From contig JALRMH010000001.1 in the NCBI GenBank assembly GCA_026119935.1, forward strand, positions 248,001 to 312,000: a stretch of 64,000 nucleotides of DNA, written 5' to 3'. The notes under the pieces are model-generated. The model saw nothing but the letters and a program-made list of their open reading frames with translations. It had not been told where the DNA came from and ran no database searches. This DNA comes from Endothia cerciana (taxonomy: Eukaryota > Ascomycota > Sordariomycetes > Diaporthales > Cryphonectriaceae). Positions 10,954 to 20,432 of the stretch are shown here, one piece after another (position 1 is the first letter of the stretch; each line of letters opens with the position of its first letter). A program made the position numbers and the translations under genes.

Positions 10954-11232
10954 CCCTAGCAGAGTTATAATAATATAGCAGGAACAGGTTGTCTGATTAA
11001 TAGCTGCTAGGTGTCTGTTGATATAGAGACTGATTCTTATAGTGTAGAAAGAACTAGTGTGCTAAGTTGCTAGCTATTTAAAGGGGAATAGCTTGTGCGC
11101 TGCTAGCGCTATTGGCAGACTGTTATGACCCATCCAACATGCAGGTCACGAAACAGGTCAAGGACAGCAAGGACAGGCCGACAAGAGCTCCAACAGCTAG
11201 CGGCGTGATTACATAACCCAGGGTTAGGGTTA
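10946..11232. repeat. inverted telomere-like repeats bracketing a 260-base spacer
   Basis: AACCCTAACCCT at 10946-10957 is matched by its exact reverse complement AGGGTTAGGGTT at about 11220-11231. Two telomere units on each side in opposite orientation is unlikely by chance. They lie immediately after the zinc-finger reading frame and could mark an element end or a healed break. Confidence 0.7.
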
Positions 11233-12707
11233 TAAAGGAGGGAGAGTCGCTACGATCGACAGCGACTCGAGCGACCGACACACCATCAGTCGCTAGAGTC
11301 GCCGGCGACTCGAGCGACCTGCACTGAAGAGCAGGATATATAGGGACGGACATTTCCTATAGTCAGATAGATCTCATTAGTGCTCTTCAGTCGTCAATCT
11401 AAGTACTATTCCTACTCTCGGAATAGTAGCCCCAAAGGCAGTGAACACTTGCATCGAGACTTATACTTGTGTTTCCTATATTCAATCGGATAACTTGGCA
11501 TCGCTCTTGTTAGCATAAACCTTACGTGTACCTCAGGATCTTCGTGATACTGCAGTGCTCATTACAACAGTAAACTATTTATATTATCTAAAATAATGCG
11601 CTTATTCTTTAAACAGCTCTTAAAAGGCTACTATACTTTTAATATATAATAGAAGATAAGTAAAGCGCAGAAAGTAATAGTACAGCGTAGCAAGTATACT
11701 AAAGCGCCTTAAATAATATTGCCTAATGCTCGTAGTCTATTGGCTACTTGGAGTATTTTGGCAGAGAGGACCTTTATATAGTTTTTAAACGTAAGCCTTT
11801 AGTTAAAGTAGACGCCGAGCCAACGCAAGGATTCGCCCTGCTTTACAGGTTGTACTGTCTGGCGGCTCCCAATGCGTATTTATCGCGGTGTAAAGCTTGC
11901 AAGATGGTGTGCTTACATACTATCGGGAGGGTCAACCACGTAACGGCTGTCATCGCCACAGAGATCCGCGGGGCTACCTTGGCTCCCTCTGCTACGACGC
12001 GTCTCCTGGCACCCAAAGCCCCTGTAGCTGCCATCGAACTCACTGGTGCATCGCCCCCTGCATCCCCTGTGCCGGTGGTCACGGCTCCGTATGTCTCCGC
12101 CTCTAGGGCCTTTGCCCCCAAGGTCAATCTGGCGGACGGCGCAACGGGCCCGTCCGGTCAGACCCCGAAGAATTGACTTCGTGGCTCTACCGTGTGGAAG
12201 AGCTCAAGACCTATCCTATCCTCCTACAGGAAACAAAAGTAGCTTCGCCGGGAAGGCGTTATCAATGACGCGGAGCAGCAGGGTCCTATTGAGGTCGCTA
12301 CTGAAGAGTTGTCGTCTGACGATTCCGCGCTTCCGAGCGCCTGCAAATAGCCGCGCCATGTCAGACTCACGTAAGGAAAAATTGCCGCGCAGGGCAGGGA
12401 TCTTGTCTCTGTATCCCTAGACCCACTCTCCGTTATCGCGAAGCTTTGAGTGGTCGATAAAACGACCTCTGCCTGCCTCGATCGTGAACCTTGTCACCAG
12501 CAGCAATTCAAATGCATCTGCAACACTTCTGCATCTCAGTTTCCAAGCTTCCTGGTCGTATGGCATTGATTGGCTGACAGCTTCCATCAGGGCGGCTATC
12601 TATCGATGGAATGAGTCATTTGATCCGCTCCAATGCTAGCCCGAGCATGTTGACCAATTCCTCTTCAATCACCACCGCCCTTGATTGCATTTTCCACAGA
12701 TTTCTTC
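10954..12707. other. AT-rich, repeat-bearing spacer
   Basis: No convincing gene. 11262-11276 and 11305-11319 are identical direct copies of GCGACTCGAGCGACC; 11323-11333 and 11381-11391 form an 11-base inverted repeat (ACTGAAGAGCA / TGCTCTTCAGT). 11560-11760 is strongly AT-rich with many TATA and TTTAAA runs, like repeat DNA altered by repeat-induced point mutation. A frame at 11748-12176 has a Cys-rich patch (RCKACKMVCLH) but no recognisable family. Confidence 0.55.
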
Positions 12708-14449
12708 ATGGCGATGCCGCGGAATCGGAAAAGACAACACGCACACGAGCCCTTGCAAGACGGCCGTCCGACAAAAGCTCAGAAGATAGACCATTCCTTG
12801 CCAAACGACCATTCTGCCCAGCGACCACATCGAGACCCCACAGCACACGACAACTCCTCCCTTAACCATCACCGTGCTTGGCATCATCCACCTGAGTTTT
12901 GGGACAGACTTTCGACCATTCCACTCGAACGCGACGCCCTTCAAGAACTCGACCGTCGGACTCGCATCCAACGTCCTTTCTTCCGCCCTCCGCCGCCCCC
13001 GACGGGATATACACCAGACGTCACCCGAATATTGACGCCGGCGAGTGCACGAGACCTTGCTCGATTTGCACGTCACGGTGGACCAGACTTGCGTGACTTG
13101 CGAGGATATCCTGCTCCTGCTACAGTCCCCAGGGAACACAAATCGGCTAGCGCCATGAGCTCTTCATCTCAAACCCGAGCAACTAAATCTACCGATCCAA
13201 CAACTGTCACAAAGTCGGGAACAACCAAGAGCAAGAAGTCAATATCAGCTTACAACCGTGGATTCGAACAGCATTTGACCGACCATGGAATCCACACAAC
13301 TTGGAAATCGAGAAAGCCAAAGTTGGAAGAAGTGAAAACAGCGCTGGTGGTCCCGAGGCCATCACTCTCGCCCTCCCGCTTTTCGGATGGCGCTTTCGAG
13401 ATGTTCCAAGACACCAATGCTCAAGCCAAGGACGAAGACGATGTGCTGGCAGATGTAATTCCAACCGTTGCTGGCACCCGGGAAGCCAATTATCCGTCCG
13501 CTAGGAATACGATATTCAGCCACCTCGATCCACTAACCGACGGGACCATCGTGACGCCTAAACCGGACATCTATTATGGTACAGTTCCTGAACAACTTGA
13601 TGCGACTATCCGCAACGAACTCGGTCATTACATCGTCCCATCAACTGCGGTAGACAAACCTATTGCGCCAAACTTCTTCCTGGAGGCTAAAGGTCTAGAT
13701 GGTTCTGCAGCGGTCATGATGCGACAAGCTCGCTATGATGGGGCTGTTGGAGTCCGCGCTATGCACAGCCTGCAGAACCACGGTCAAAAGGAACCAGTCT
13801 ACGATGGGAAACCCTATACATACACCTCAACCTACCATGATGGTACACTCAAGATGTATGCCCACCACGCCACCGCGCCCGTGACCTCCAGTAGCCGGCC
13901 AGAGTACCACATGACGCAAATTGACACATGGGGAATGACAGGTAATGTTGAATCTTTCCGTCGCGGAGCTATAGCATTCAGGAACGCACGAGATCTGGCG
14001 AAGCAACATCGAGATACCTTCATCCAGGCCGCAAATTCCAGGCATCATACACGATTAGCATCTGCTCAAGAGAACCTCGCTATGTACACTGAAAATTACT
14101 CTACGTCGGACAATATTAATGGGCAACAAATTCCTTCTCCTTGCCAGCTACAGCAGTCTGTCAGTGCCATTCACTAAGTCTCATCCCAAATTGATGTAAC
14201 TGTTTTACTGATTCTCTCTGTCTGCAGGATGATCAACGAGACAACAGTCAGGACCCTCAGTCATCCCATGCCGCTACTGAACCAACCCCGAGCTTCACTA
14301 CGATGTTCACGTCGAGTCCACCGTCAGGCTCCAGCATACGCAGCAACACTGACAGGCGTACGGCTGGTTCCAAGCGTACCAGGAGCTCGAAGGGTCCGCC
14401 GTCCGCTTCCCATCGTTCGAAGAAGCATAGCACTCGAAAGACCAAATAG
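12708..14449 (+). CDS. PD-(D/E)XK nuclease-like protein (DUF7924 type)
   Basis: Two exons, 12708-14159 and 14228-14449, with a 68-base GT-AG intron (branch TTACTGAT); 557 residues. The N-terminal 150 residues are basic and disordered (KRKRQHAHEP-like start, Arg/Pro-rich). The conserved core begins at YNRGFEQHLTDHGI (about residue 185), continues with PRPSLSPSRFSDGAFEMF, and has the nuclease-type pair PD at residues 286-287 (KPDIYYG) and E326-x-K328 (FFLEAKG), followed by GSAAVMMRQARYDGAVG and TYHDGTLKMYAHH. That is the arrangement of the fungal family I know as DUF7924, a multicopy group with a restriction-endonuclease-like fold and no known substrate. The new C-terminal exon is Ser/Arg/Lys-rich (KKHSTRKTK) and could hold a nuclear signal. 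No break is visible. A kinase fragment follows by 270 bases. Confidence 0.8.
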
Positions 14450-14717
14450 TAGAACCAGCCCAGGCTTGCGGGGAAGCACACATTCAGAAAAGACCGATCG
14501 CTTCAGCCCAATCGTATTGGAACCACTGATGAGCATAGCCAGGTGGCTGGTATGATCTGGCTCAGGTGGCGGTTTGCTCCAACGAAGAAAACTGCATTAC
14601 GAGGCCAGCCGCGGCAGTGAATGCAAAGGCAGCGAGTTGACAGATTTATGATGATGATGATGACTGGGCAAGGTTATATTATATTTGTTTTTTTTATGTT
14701 CTCACTTTGTTGGGAGC

Positions 14718-15337
14718 GTCCAGAGGTATCTTATATAGCCACGCTGGACCAGCTACGAGACCTTTCTGCCGACGAACGTACGCAAGTAATGACGCAGCTG
14801 CTCTCGGCACTGGCCTATCTACATGGGCAATCCAAAGCACACCGAGATATTAAGACAGGCAGTGTACTTGTTCGCTATCGGAATGTGGGGGCGATTGATG
14901 TAATGTTCGGAGATTTTGGCGTCTCCTCGGAAGACATCCGGTTCAAGTCCAATTGTGGCAGCCTGCTCTACAAAGCTCCTGAGTTACATGAGCAAAGGAG
15001 ACAAGAGTACACGGATGCGATCGATATTTGGTCCCTTCTTGTCGTCGGCCTCGAGATTTGCAGCCGCCTACCGCCATGGAGACGTTGTCATGACAGGAAT
15101 GTGCTTAGCTGGTGCGACGATCTTGTGGACAGACTGGAAGGGCTTCAAAAGCTGCCCGTATTGCGGTTGATGCTCGTCATCAATCCTCATAGTTGCTCGT
15201 CGGCGCAGCGGTGTCTGGAAATCCACGAGCCAGGGACAACTGCGGATTGGTACGATGACCAGCCTCAAGCCGAGTTCTTCACCGTGATGGAGTCTGTCGA
15301 GACCGGAGGGTGTGACTCTCAGTCTAGTGGCCCCTAG
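14718..15337 (+). pseudogene. C-terminal fragment of a protein kinase
   Basis: The open frame carries the second half of a Ser/Thr kinase domain: LLSALAYLHGQSKAHRDIK (helix E and catalytic loop), FGDFGVS (Mg-binding DFG), YKAPELHE (APE) and DAIDIWSLLVVGLEI (helix F Asp). The N-lobe with glycine loop and catalytic Lys is missing; upstream DNA from 14450 to 14700 does not encode it in any frame. The Asn that should follow the catalytic loop Lys is replaced (HRDIKTGS in place of HRDxKxxN). The tail after helix F is not recognisable. Truncated copies of such kinases next to DUF7924-type genes fit decayed repeat-family DNA. Activity is very unlikely. Confidence 0.65.
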
Positions 15338-15949
15338 TCTGCCGGCCCTGACGAACGACGGTGGGACCGCTCTTTAGCGCCGTCCGTCTCGACACGTCCA
15401 GCCGCTACCACTACGGTCTACCAAAACCTGACCGCATGGGACTGGAATCAGCCAGCACAGTCCTGAATCTGAAAGATGTGTATTATCGATCGGTGTGCAC
15501 AACAGATTGTCAAGATATTTTTTATGTAGTTCTGGAATGAGAGTGTCTACATCTGCACACCCGTCCACGATGCCCTCGCGCTCACGATGCCCTAGCTCAC
15601 GTTGCCCCTCGCCCACGACCCCTCGCCCACGATGCCCTCGCTCACGTTGCCCTCGCTTACATTGTGACCCCGCCCACGACCCTTGGTGTGCAGATGTAGA
15701 CATTCCATTCCCAATACTCATTCTCGGGGTTGCGTTCATCTGCCTGGTTACATAGGTGTAATCCTTCCGCATACAGAGGTTGCCGTAACTCTTTGCTTGC
15801 GAGGAGTCAATCTAACGCAAAGATGAGCTACATGCTAGGTATACAAAGAAACTAAATAGTACATATATGACACCTTCCAAGTTATCGCAACCAAGAGACC
15901 TTACTGACGCGAATCGCTCGAGAGAACAAGTTTCTTCGGTACTACAGTA
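15338..15949. other. gene-free stretch with framed minisatellite
   Basis: Contains the 15544-15702 inverted repeat and minisatellite described separately. No gene was recognised. Confidence 0.5.
15544..15702. repeat. minisatellite framed by perfect 18-base inverted repeat
   Basis: TGTCTACATCTGCACACC at 15544-15561 is exactly reverse-complemented at 15685-15702. Between the arms lie about eight degenerate copies of a roughly 15-base unit, TCACG(A/T)TGCCCTCGC, which read as an Arg/Cys/Pro/Ser repeat. The whole could fold as a hairpin or be a miniature transposon. Confidence 0.8.
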
Positions 15950-16381
15950 TCAACGAACCGCACTGTATTTCGCGGTATATTTGCGAGACCTGCGGCCTCC
16001 CGTCTCCGAGTATGAGTTATTGTCCCAGGTGCTGGTGCCCTCTCGTGGCTGGCCTCCATGACTGCGCTTGGCATGGTGGCGTCGCCCCGGTATGTCGACC
16101 AGTCTCGGCCGGAGTCGCTGCATGGCGGCGCGCTGTGCGATCTGGGCTTTTGGCTCGCCGGATCTGCGTACTTTGTGAATGGACTGGACGGGGGGCGCCT
16201 TTGGCACCGAGTTGCTCTGTCTCGAACCCCTTGGTCTAGGCGTATGTGGAAAGGGCGTGGGAGGTCTATAGGTTGAGTTACGGGTCTGATTCGCGCCGAA
16301 CTGAAGTGGCGCAGGTCTGGCCTTGCGCTTCTTATGAGCGGGAACAGGCGGTGGCTCCATAGTGGATAGACAGGATCCCAT
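15950..16381 (-). CDS. possible small N-myristoylated protein
   Basis: A 143-residue minus-strand frame starting MGSCLST, which fits the N-myristoylation consensus (Gly2, Ser6 region) with a Cys for palmitoylation. The remainder is basic and Pro/Arg/Ser-rich (HKKRKARPAP) with no domain, so membrane attachment through lipids and basic residues is plausible. A longer overlapping frame on the same strand is a frame shadow. No homologous family is recognised and the frame could be random; confidence rests on the N-terminus alone. Confidence 0.3.
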   Translation of the reverse strand: MGSCLSTMEPPPVPAHKKRKARPAPLQFGANQTRNSTYRPPTPFPHTPRPRGSRQSNSVPKAPPVQSIHKVRRSGEPKAQIAQRAAMQRLRPRLVDIPGRRHHAKRSHGGQPREGTSTWDNNSYSETGGRRSRKYTAKYSAVR

Positions 16382-17525
16382 GCTAACAGTGCCTGACCAG
16401 CAGACTTGGGGGTTGGGAGCAAGGGCAGGTTGGGAAAATAAGTTGAGGAATCATTGGCGATAATATAGCTAAGTGGTACTAAGAAGAGAGATAGGATACT
16501 AGATACAGGAAACAGGAAAAAGCAAACAGCAAATACAAGTACGAACACAATGTGGAAAGTGTTAGTCATTTACCGTTACTGAGAGACCGTGGCTAGCATC
16601 CCCATCAAACACACGCGTCCCATGGGGCCCGCCCAGAGTTATGTTGAGACTTGCGCTGCCCTCATGCTTATGAGGTCAGGCGGGACCATTGCTCCATGTG
16701 CTCACGCAGACGGACGAGCATAAGGCGGGACCATACCTGTCGTTCTGTAGTATATGACCTCCGCTGTCGTTAGCCCGAGTATGACAGCGCTGTTACTCCC
16801 CGGGCTAACACGGTCCCAGAGACTCTTCTTCTGCTCGTCTAGGAGCAACCGGCTTCAGATTACATCACCCTACAGACCCAGGAGGGCTCATGCACCAAGC
16901 ACGCTGAAGCTCAAGCCCATTCTGCCGTGCGCACCGCACAATCTCTACACGAGCTCCGGAGGACCCGTCCGCCCGTGCATCAGGTCAGAAAGAAAAGAAA
17001 AGGCGCCAGGGGAGCTGCGAGCGTGTTGCTGTACAAGATGGCCGTGTTCCCAAGGCGCGTGGGAGGCCGAACAGCGCACCCGGCGCAAGACCTCTTCCCT
17101 GGACTCGTTGAAGCAACAAACTCCTCAGAGTGCAGTCAGCCCATGCCGGAGCCGGCTCTTGAAGGCAGGCGGGCGTGTGGCATGTTCCGAGGTGTGTGTT
17201 CTGGAGAGGGAGAGGCCGGTATTGCAGAAGTGTGTAGATGATGACAATAAGAGCTGAATGATACTGTGCCATGGCATAGCTCACGGCGCCGGCCGAGTCA
17301 CTCGACGAGCCGGTTGAAAACATATGATATATCAAGGGAGAGGGGTAAAAGATGCGACGGGTGACCGTGAGCCCCTGAGTGTGCACGATATCAATGGTGG
17401 CGGGGAAAATTGACGAAACCACTGTTCTCTTGTGATGATCGGATAGCGGGCGAGGCATACTCAAGACTCCTCCTGCAACAGGGTACCAGAATATCAGCCC
17501 ACGAATCCCAAGATACCATCTCCCA
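16382..17525. other. intergenic region, no supported gene
   Basis: Several open frames occur on both strands but they lack domains and consistent codon choice. Nothing recognised. Confidence 0.45.
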
Positions 17526-17975
17526 ATGCCGGAACAGAACAACAGCCCCGACGTCCCCCACTCTGCCCTCTCAAGGACAGCCCGCAGGGCGCACTGGCTC
17601 ACTGGCGGCCGCAGGACGCGCGGCGCCCCGGGCACCATGACCGCCCTCCTCAGGGCGGCCCGCGAGCGGAACCAGGTCGAGAAGGCCCAGAGGGCGTGGG
17701 AAGAGCAGAGGCAGGAGGCGGCCCGGGAGTATATCACGAGGTGGGGGGGCTCCGGGCTCGCGGGGCGGCTGGAGGATGCGGCGGGGCGCGGGGCGCGGCC
17801 CAAGGGCACGGGCTTGATCGCCTGGCTGCGGGAGAACAAAACGGGAGGCGGCGGAGGAGCAGGAGAGTGGAGGTACCGGTGGGGAGGGAGGAGCTGCAAC
17901 TGGAGGAGGGGATGCGGACGACGCCGCCGCCGCCGGTGGAGATACCTAATGGGGGCCGTCAGGCTGCGCGTATGA
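17526..17975 (+). CDS. hypothetical basic coiled-coil protein
   Basis: An ATG at 17526 opens 149 codons; an in-frame ATG at 17638 (MTALLRAARERN) is an alternative. Residues 40-70 form a charged helix with strong coiled-coil character (RNQVEKAQRAWEEQRQEAA), codons there end mostly in G or C as in the real genes of this window, and KGTGLIAWLRENK follows. After about residue 105 the frame turns Gly/Arg-rich and probably non-coding; an intron donor (GTACCGG at 17871) could switch to another frame, but I cannot place the acceptor. No family recognised. The long opposite-strand frame here is a shadow. Confidence 0.35.
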   Translation: MPEQNNSPDVPHSALSRTARRAHWLTGGRRTRGAPGTMTALLRAARERNQVEKAQRAWEEQRQEAAREYITRWGGSGLAGRLEDAAGRGARPKGTGLIAWLRENKTGGGGGAGEWRYRWGGRSCNWRRGCGRRRRRRWRYLMGAVRLRV

Positions 17976-18824
17976 CCTTGTGCACTGTGAGAGAACATGT
18001 CTGTACCCGAAGTCATCAAGGCAACGCGCTCCTTCAGAAGAACCGATATGCCGGATATACATTGTACCTATCGTCATCCGCCAATTGACAGATGAAGGAA
18101 AAGCAAGATACGACGCCGACAGCATTGATAAGAATGAGTCCTTTTCAATTCCCTTTCTACCGAAAAACAAAGGCTGGTAGTCCATGAGCATCGCCATCCA
18201 ACAGAACAATAGTATGTACAAGTGCAATGCAGCCCGTCCCTATTCCTCATGACCACCGTCAGTATAGAAAAGAACCGTGACCCCTGCCAGATGCTGCCAT
18301 GCCGTCCGGACCATCCAAATGTTGATGTGACCCATTGAGTCAAGCCAGGGTAGGAGCAATGTGGGCGCTTGCGCTGCCGGGCCGGGAGCGGACAACAGCA
18401 ATAGCGAATTGGAGGCTCTCAGGAGAAGGCAGACCCTTCAATGAAGAGGAATAGGAACCGTCAACAGATGCGTGATCGAATGCCGCGAATACGCCTGACT
18501 GGCCTCCCCCTGCCCATTGCACGCCAGACGCCGCCGCAATGACACGAATAGCGAAATCCGAGAACAGTATAATCACAATGGCCGGTCATCCAGGAAGTGT
18601 TATGCAGAGCCGCGCATACAAGTGTGATGTTGACATAAGGCTTCGTCCTTGGTCTATGAATTCAATCATGCATTGTCGTAAACTTGGGTATCTGTCCACC
18701 TGCCGGAGTGTCGAGAGGAAGATACTGCAACGCAACGCCGGTGACGGGATCAATCGAACCCATATGGTCTATGTCATGAACAGGGGCGAGGTTTGATTGA
18801 GACCCGAGTGCCGGGTGATGGTGT
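17976..18824. other. 3' flank of cyclin gene, no gene seen
   Basis: No frame with a recognisable domain. The right half is presumably the 3' untranslated region of the cyclin on the minus strand. Confidence 0.5.
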
Positions 18825-20432
18825 TCACTCGTCGAGGAATTGGTCCAGGTTGTCGATGCCGAAAACGGCAGCGTTCTTCTTAGCCCACTGGCGCGTCAGA
18901 ATGGAGGCCTTGAGGAACTTCTTGCTGGCATATTTCTTGAAGAAGGCCTCGTGGGCGACGGGCCGCGCCAGGTAGTCGACCATGAGGTGGAGGACAGGCT
19001 CGATCTCCTGCTCGTTGTAGCCGGCGTAGAACGACAGCGTCTTGTCCTGGAACAGATTTGGTCAGAAACTCGAACGTCCATTGGTGACCGACGGTTCAAC
19101 TTACCCAGTCACCGCGGTCCAAGATCAGTCGCGCCATGTACATAGCAGCGGCAGCGATGTGAGAGGGGCGCCAGGACATGAAGCGGCGATCGACAATGCT
19201 GATCTCCAGCAGGTACTTGGCGAGGGTGCGAGTCTGGATGTCATAATTGTCGGCCTTGGAGATGCGGCGGAGGAAGTTCATGGGGTTGGGATAGCTGAGG
19301 TCGTACTCCAGGGTCTGGAGGATGAAGCGCTCGGCAGCGAGGATCTCAGACTCGGAGAAGCCATTGTCGGCAACGTGCTTAAAGTTGCTGACATGAGGGG
19401 AGAGGACCTCCTCGTACTTGGAGGCAATGAACATGGCAGTGATGCCGACGAGCTGCACGCGGTCGAGCTGCACGACCTTCTCGGAGAGGAAACGATCGAT
19501 GATGTTGATGGCCAGAAACAGGGTCTCGGGGAGGAGACTGAAACGGGTGTGGACCTCGATGAGCCAGTCAACCAGGATGCTGCGCGTCTTCCACTCGAGC
19601 TCATCCTGGTGGTCCATGTAGTCAGGATTGGGCAGCGAGGAGGGCTCGATGGTCAGCAGGTAGTCGAAGATCTCATGGGCGTACTCGGAAACCATCAGAG
19701 GATCATCGCGATCCTCAGAGTCGAGATCCTCAACGCCATCGGGGTACACAAACTCGGCAGTCTCCTGGCACTTGAGCTCCGGCTCCGGAAGGAGCTCGGG
19801 CTCGGCCTCGGGCTCAGGCTCGACCTCGACAGCCTTCTCCTTCTGACGCCTGACGTTCTCTTTCTCTGCAGTGTGAGGCTTCTTGCGGACAGGCTCGGCC
19901 CCTTCAGGGGTGCCCTTTTTCGAGAGCGGGGCCGAAGTGGCCTTCCGCTTAGAGCCGATCTCACCAGGGCCAGAGGTCTTGGTGGTCTTCTTGGTGGCAT
20001 TGGCTTCCTTGGATGCGGGCGGGGCGCGGGCGGGGCGCGTGGCAGCAGCCGCTGAGCTCTTCGCGACACGGTTTGCAGTAGCCTTGGACACGACAGTCGA
20101 CTTAGTGGCAGTGACCTTCCTTCCCTCGTTGACCTCAACCTTTGTGACGTTAGAACGATCGCCTAGTATGGCACGCTTCCGGCTAGCGCCGGCGACGTTG
20201 GCATTGAGGCCGGACTTCTTGGCCGCCAGTGGCTTGTTGGGCTGTGAGAGCTCATCGACGTTCAGTGCGGCTGCCTTAGCACGCGTCAGACGTTGCGAGC
20301 CCAGGCCGCTGTTCTCATCGTTCTCGCTGGCGACAACGCGCGCCGCACGGGTGGTAGCACGTCCCTGTTGAGGAGGTCAGAGAGCTGGAGGTGCCGCCAG
20401 GATGGGGACCAAGTGTATCTTACTGGAGGCAT
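18825..20432 (-). CDS. nimE: G2/mitotic-specific cyclin B
   Basis: Three coding exons on the minus strand: 20424-20432 (only MPP), 19105-20364, 18825-19046; introns of 59 and 58 bases, both phase 0. The 496-residue product has a destruction box RAILGDRSN at residues 67-75 (RxxLxxxxN), a KEN box at 171-173, then a Glu/Pro-rich spacer. The cyclin box starts near residue 230 with YMDHQDELEWKTRSILVDWL and contains LFLAINIIDRFLSEK and FIASKYEEVLSP; the second fold ends with AFFKKYASKKFLKASI. Such cyclins bind and activate the CDK1 kinase for G2/M and are destroyed by the APC/C at anaphase; both degron types are present. The gene is intact and matches the Aspergillus nimE / yeast CLB type in length and order. 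The upstream region on the minus strand side carries G-rich repeats. Confidence 0.95.

Noticed and set aside
8000..16000. a complete Starship with both borders
   Set aside because: Only a possible left side is visible; no right border, no target duplication and no other usual cargo families (patatin-like, ferric reductase, DUF3723) were recognised.
16985..18019. 344-codon minus-strand frame
   Set aside because: No start context, poly-Arg/Pro composition and no domain; the opposite strand has a better coiled-coil signal.
19042..20055. 337-codon frame on the plus strand across the cyclin gene
   Set aside because: Antisense shadow of the cyclin exon; Gly/Leu/Val-rich, no domain, and the minus frame is an unmistakable cyclin.
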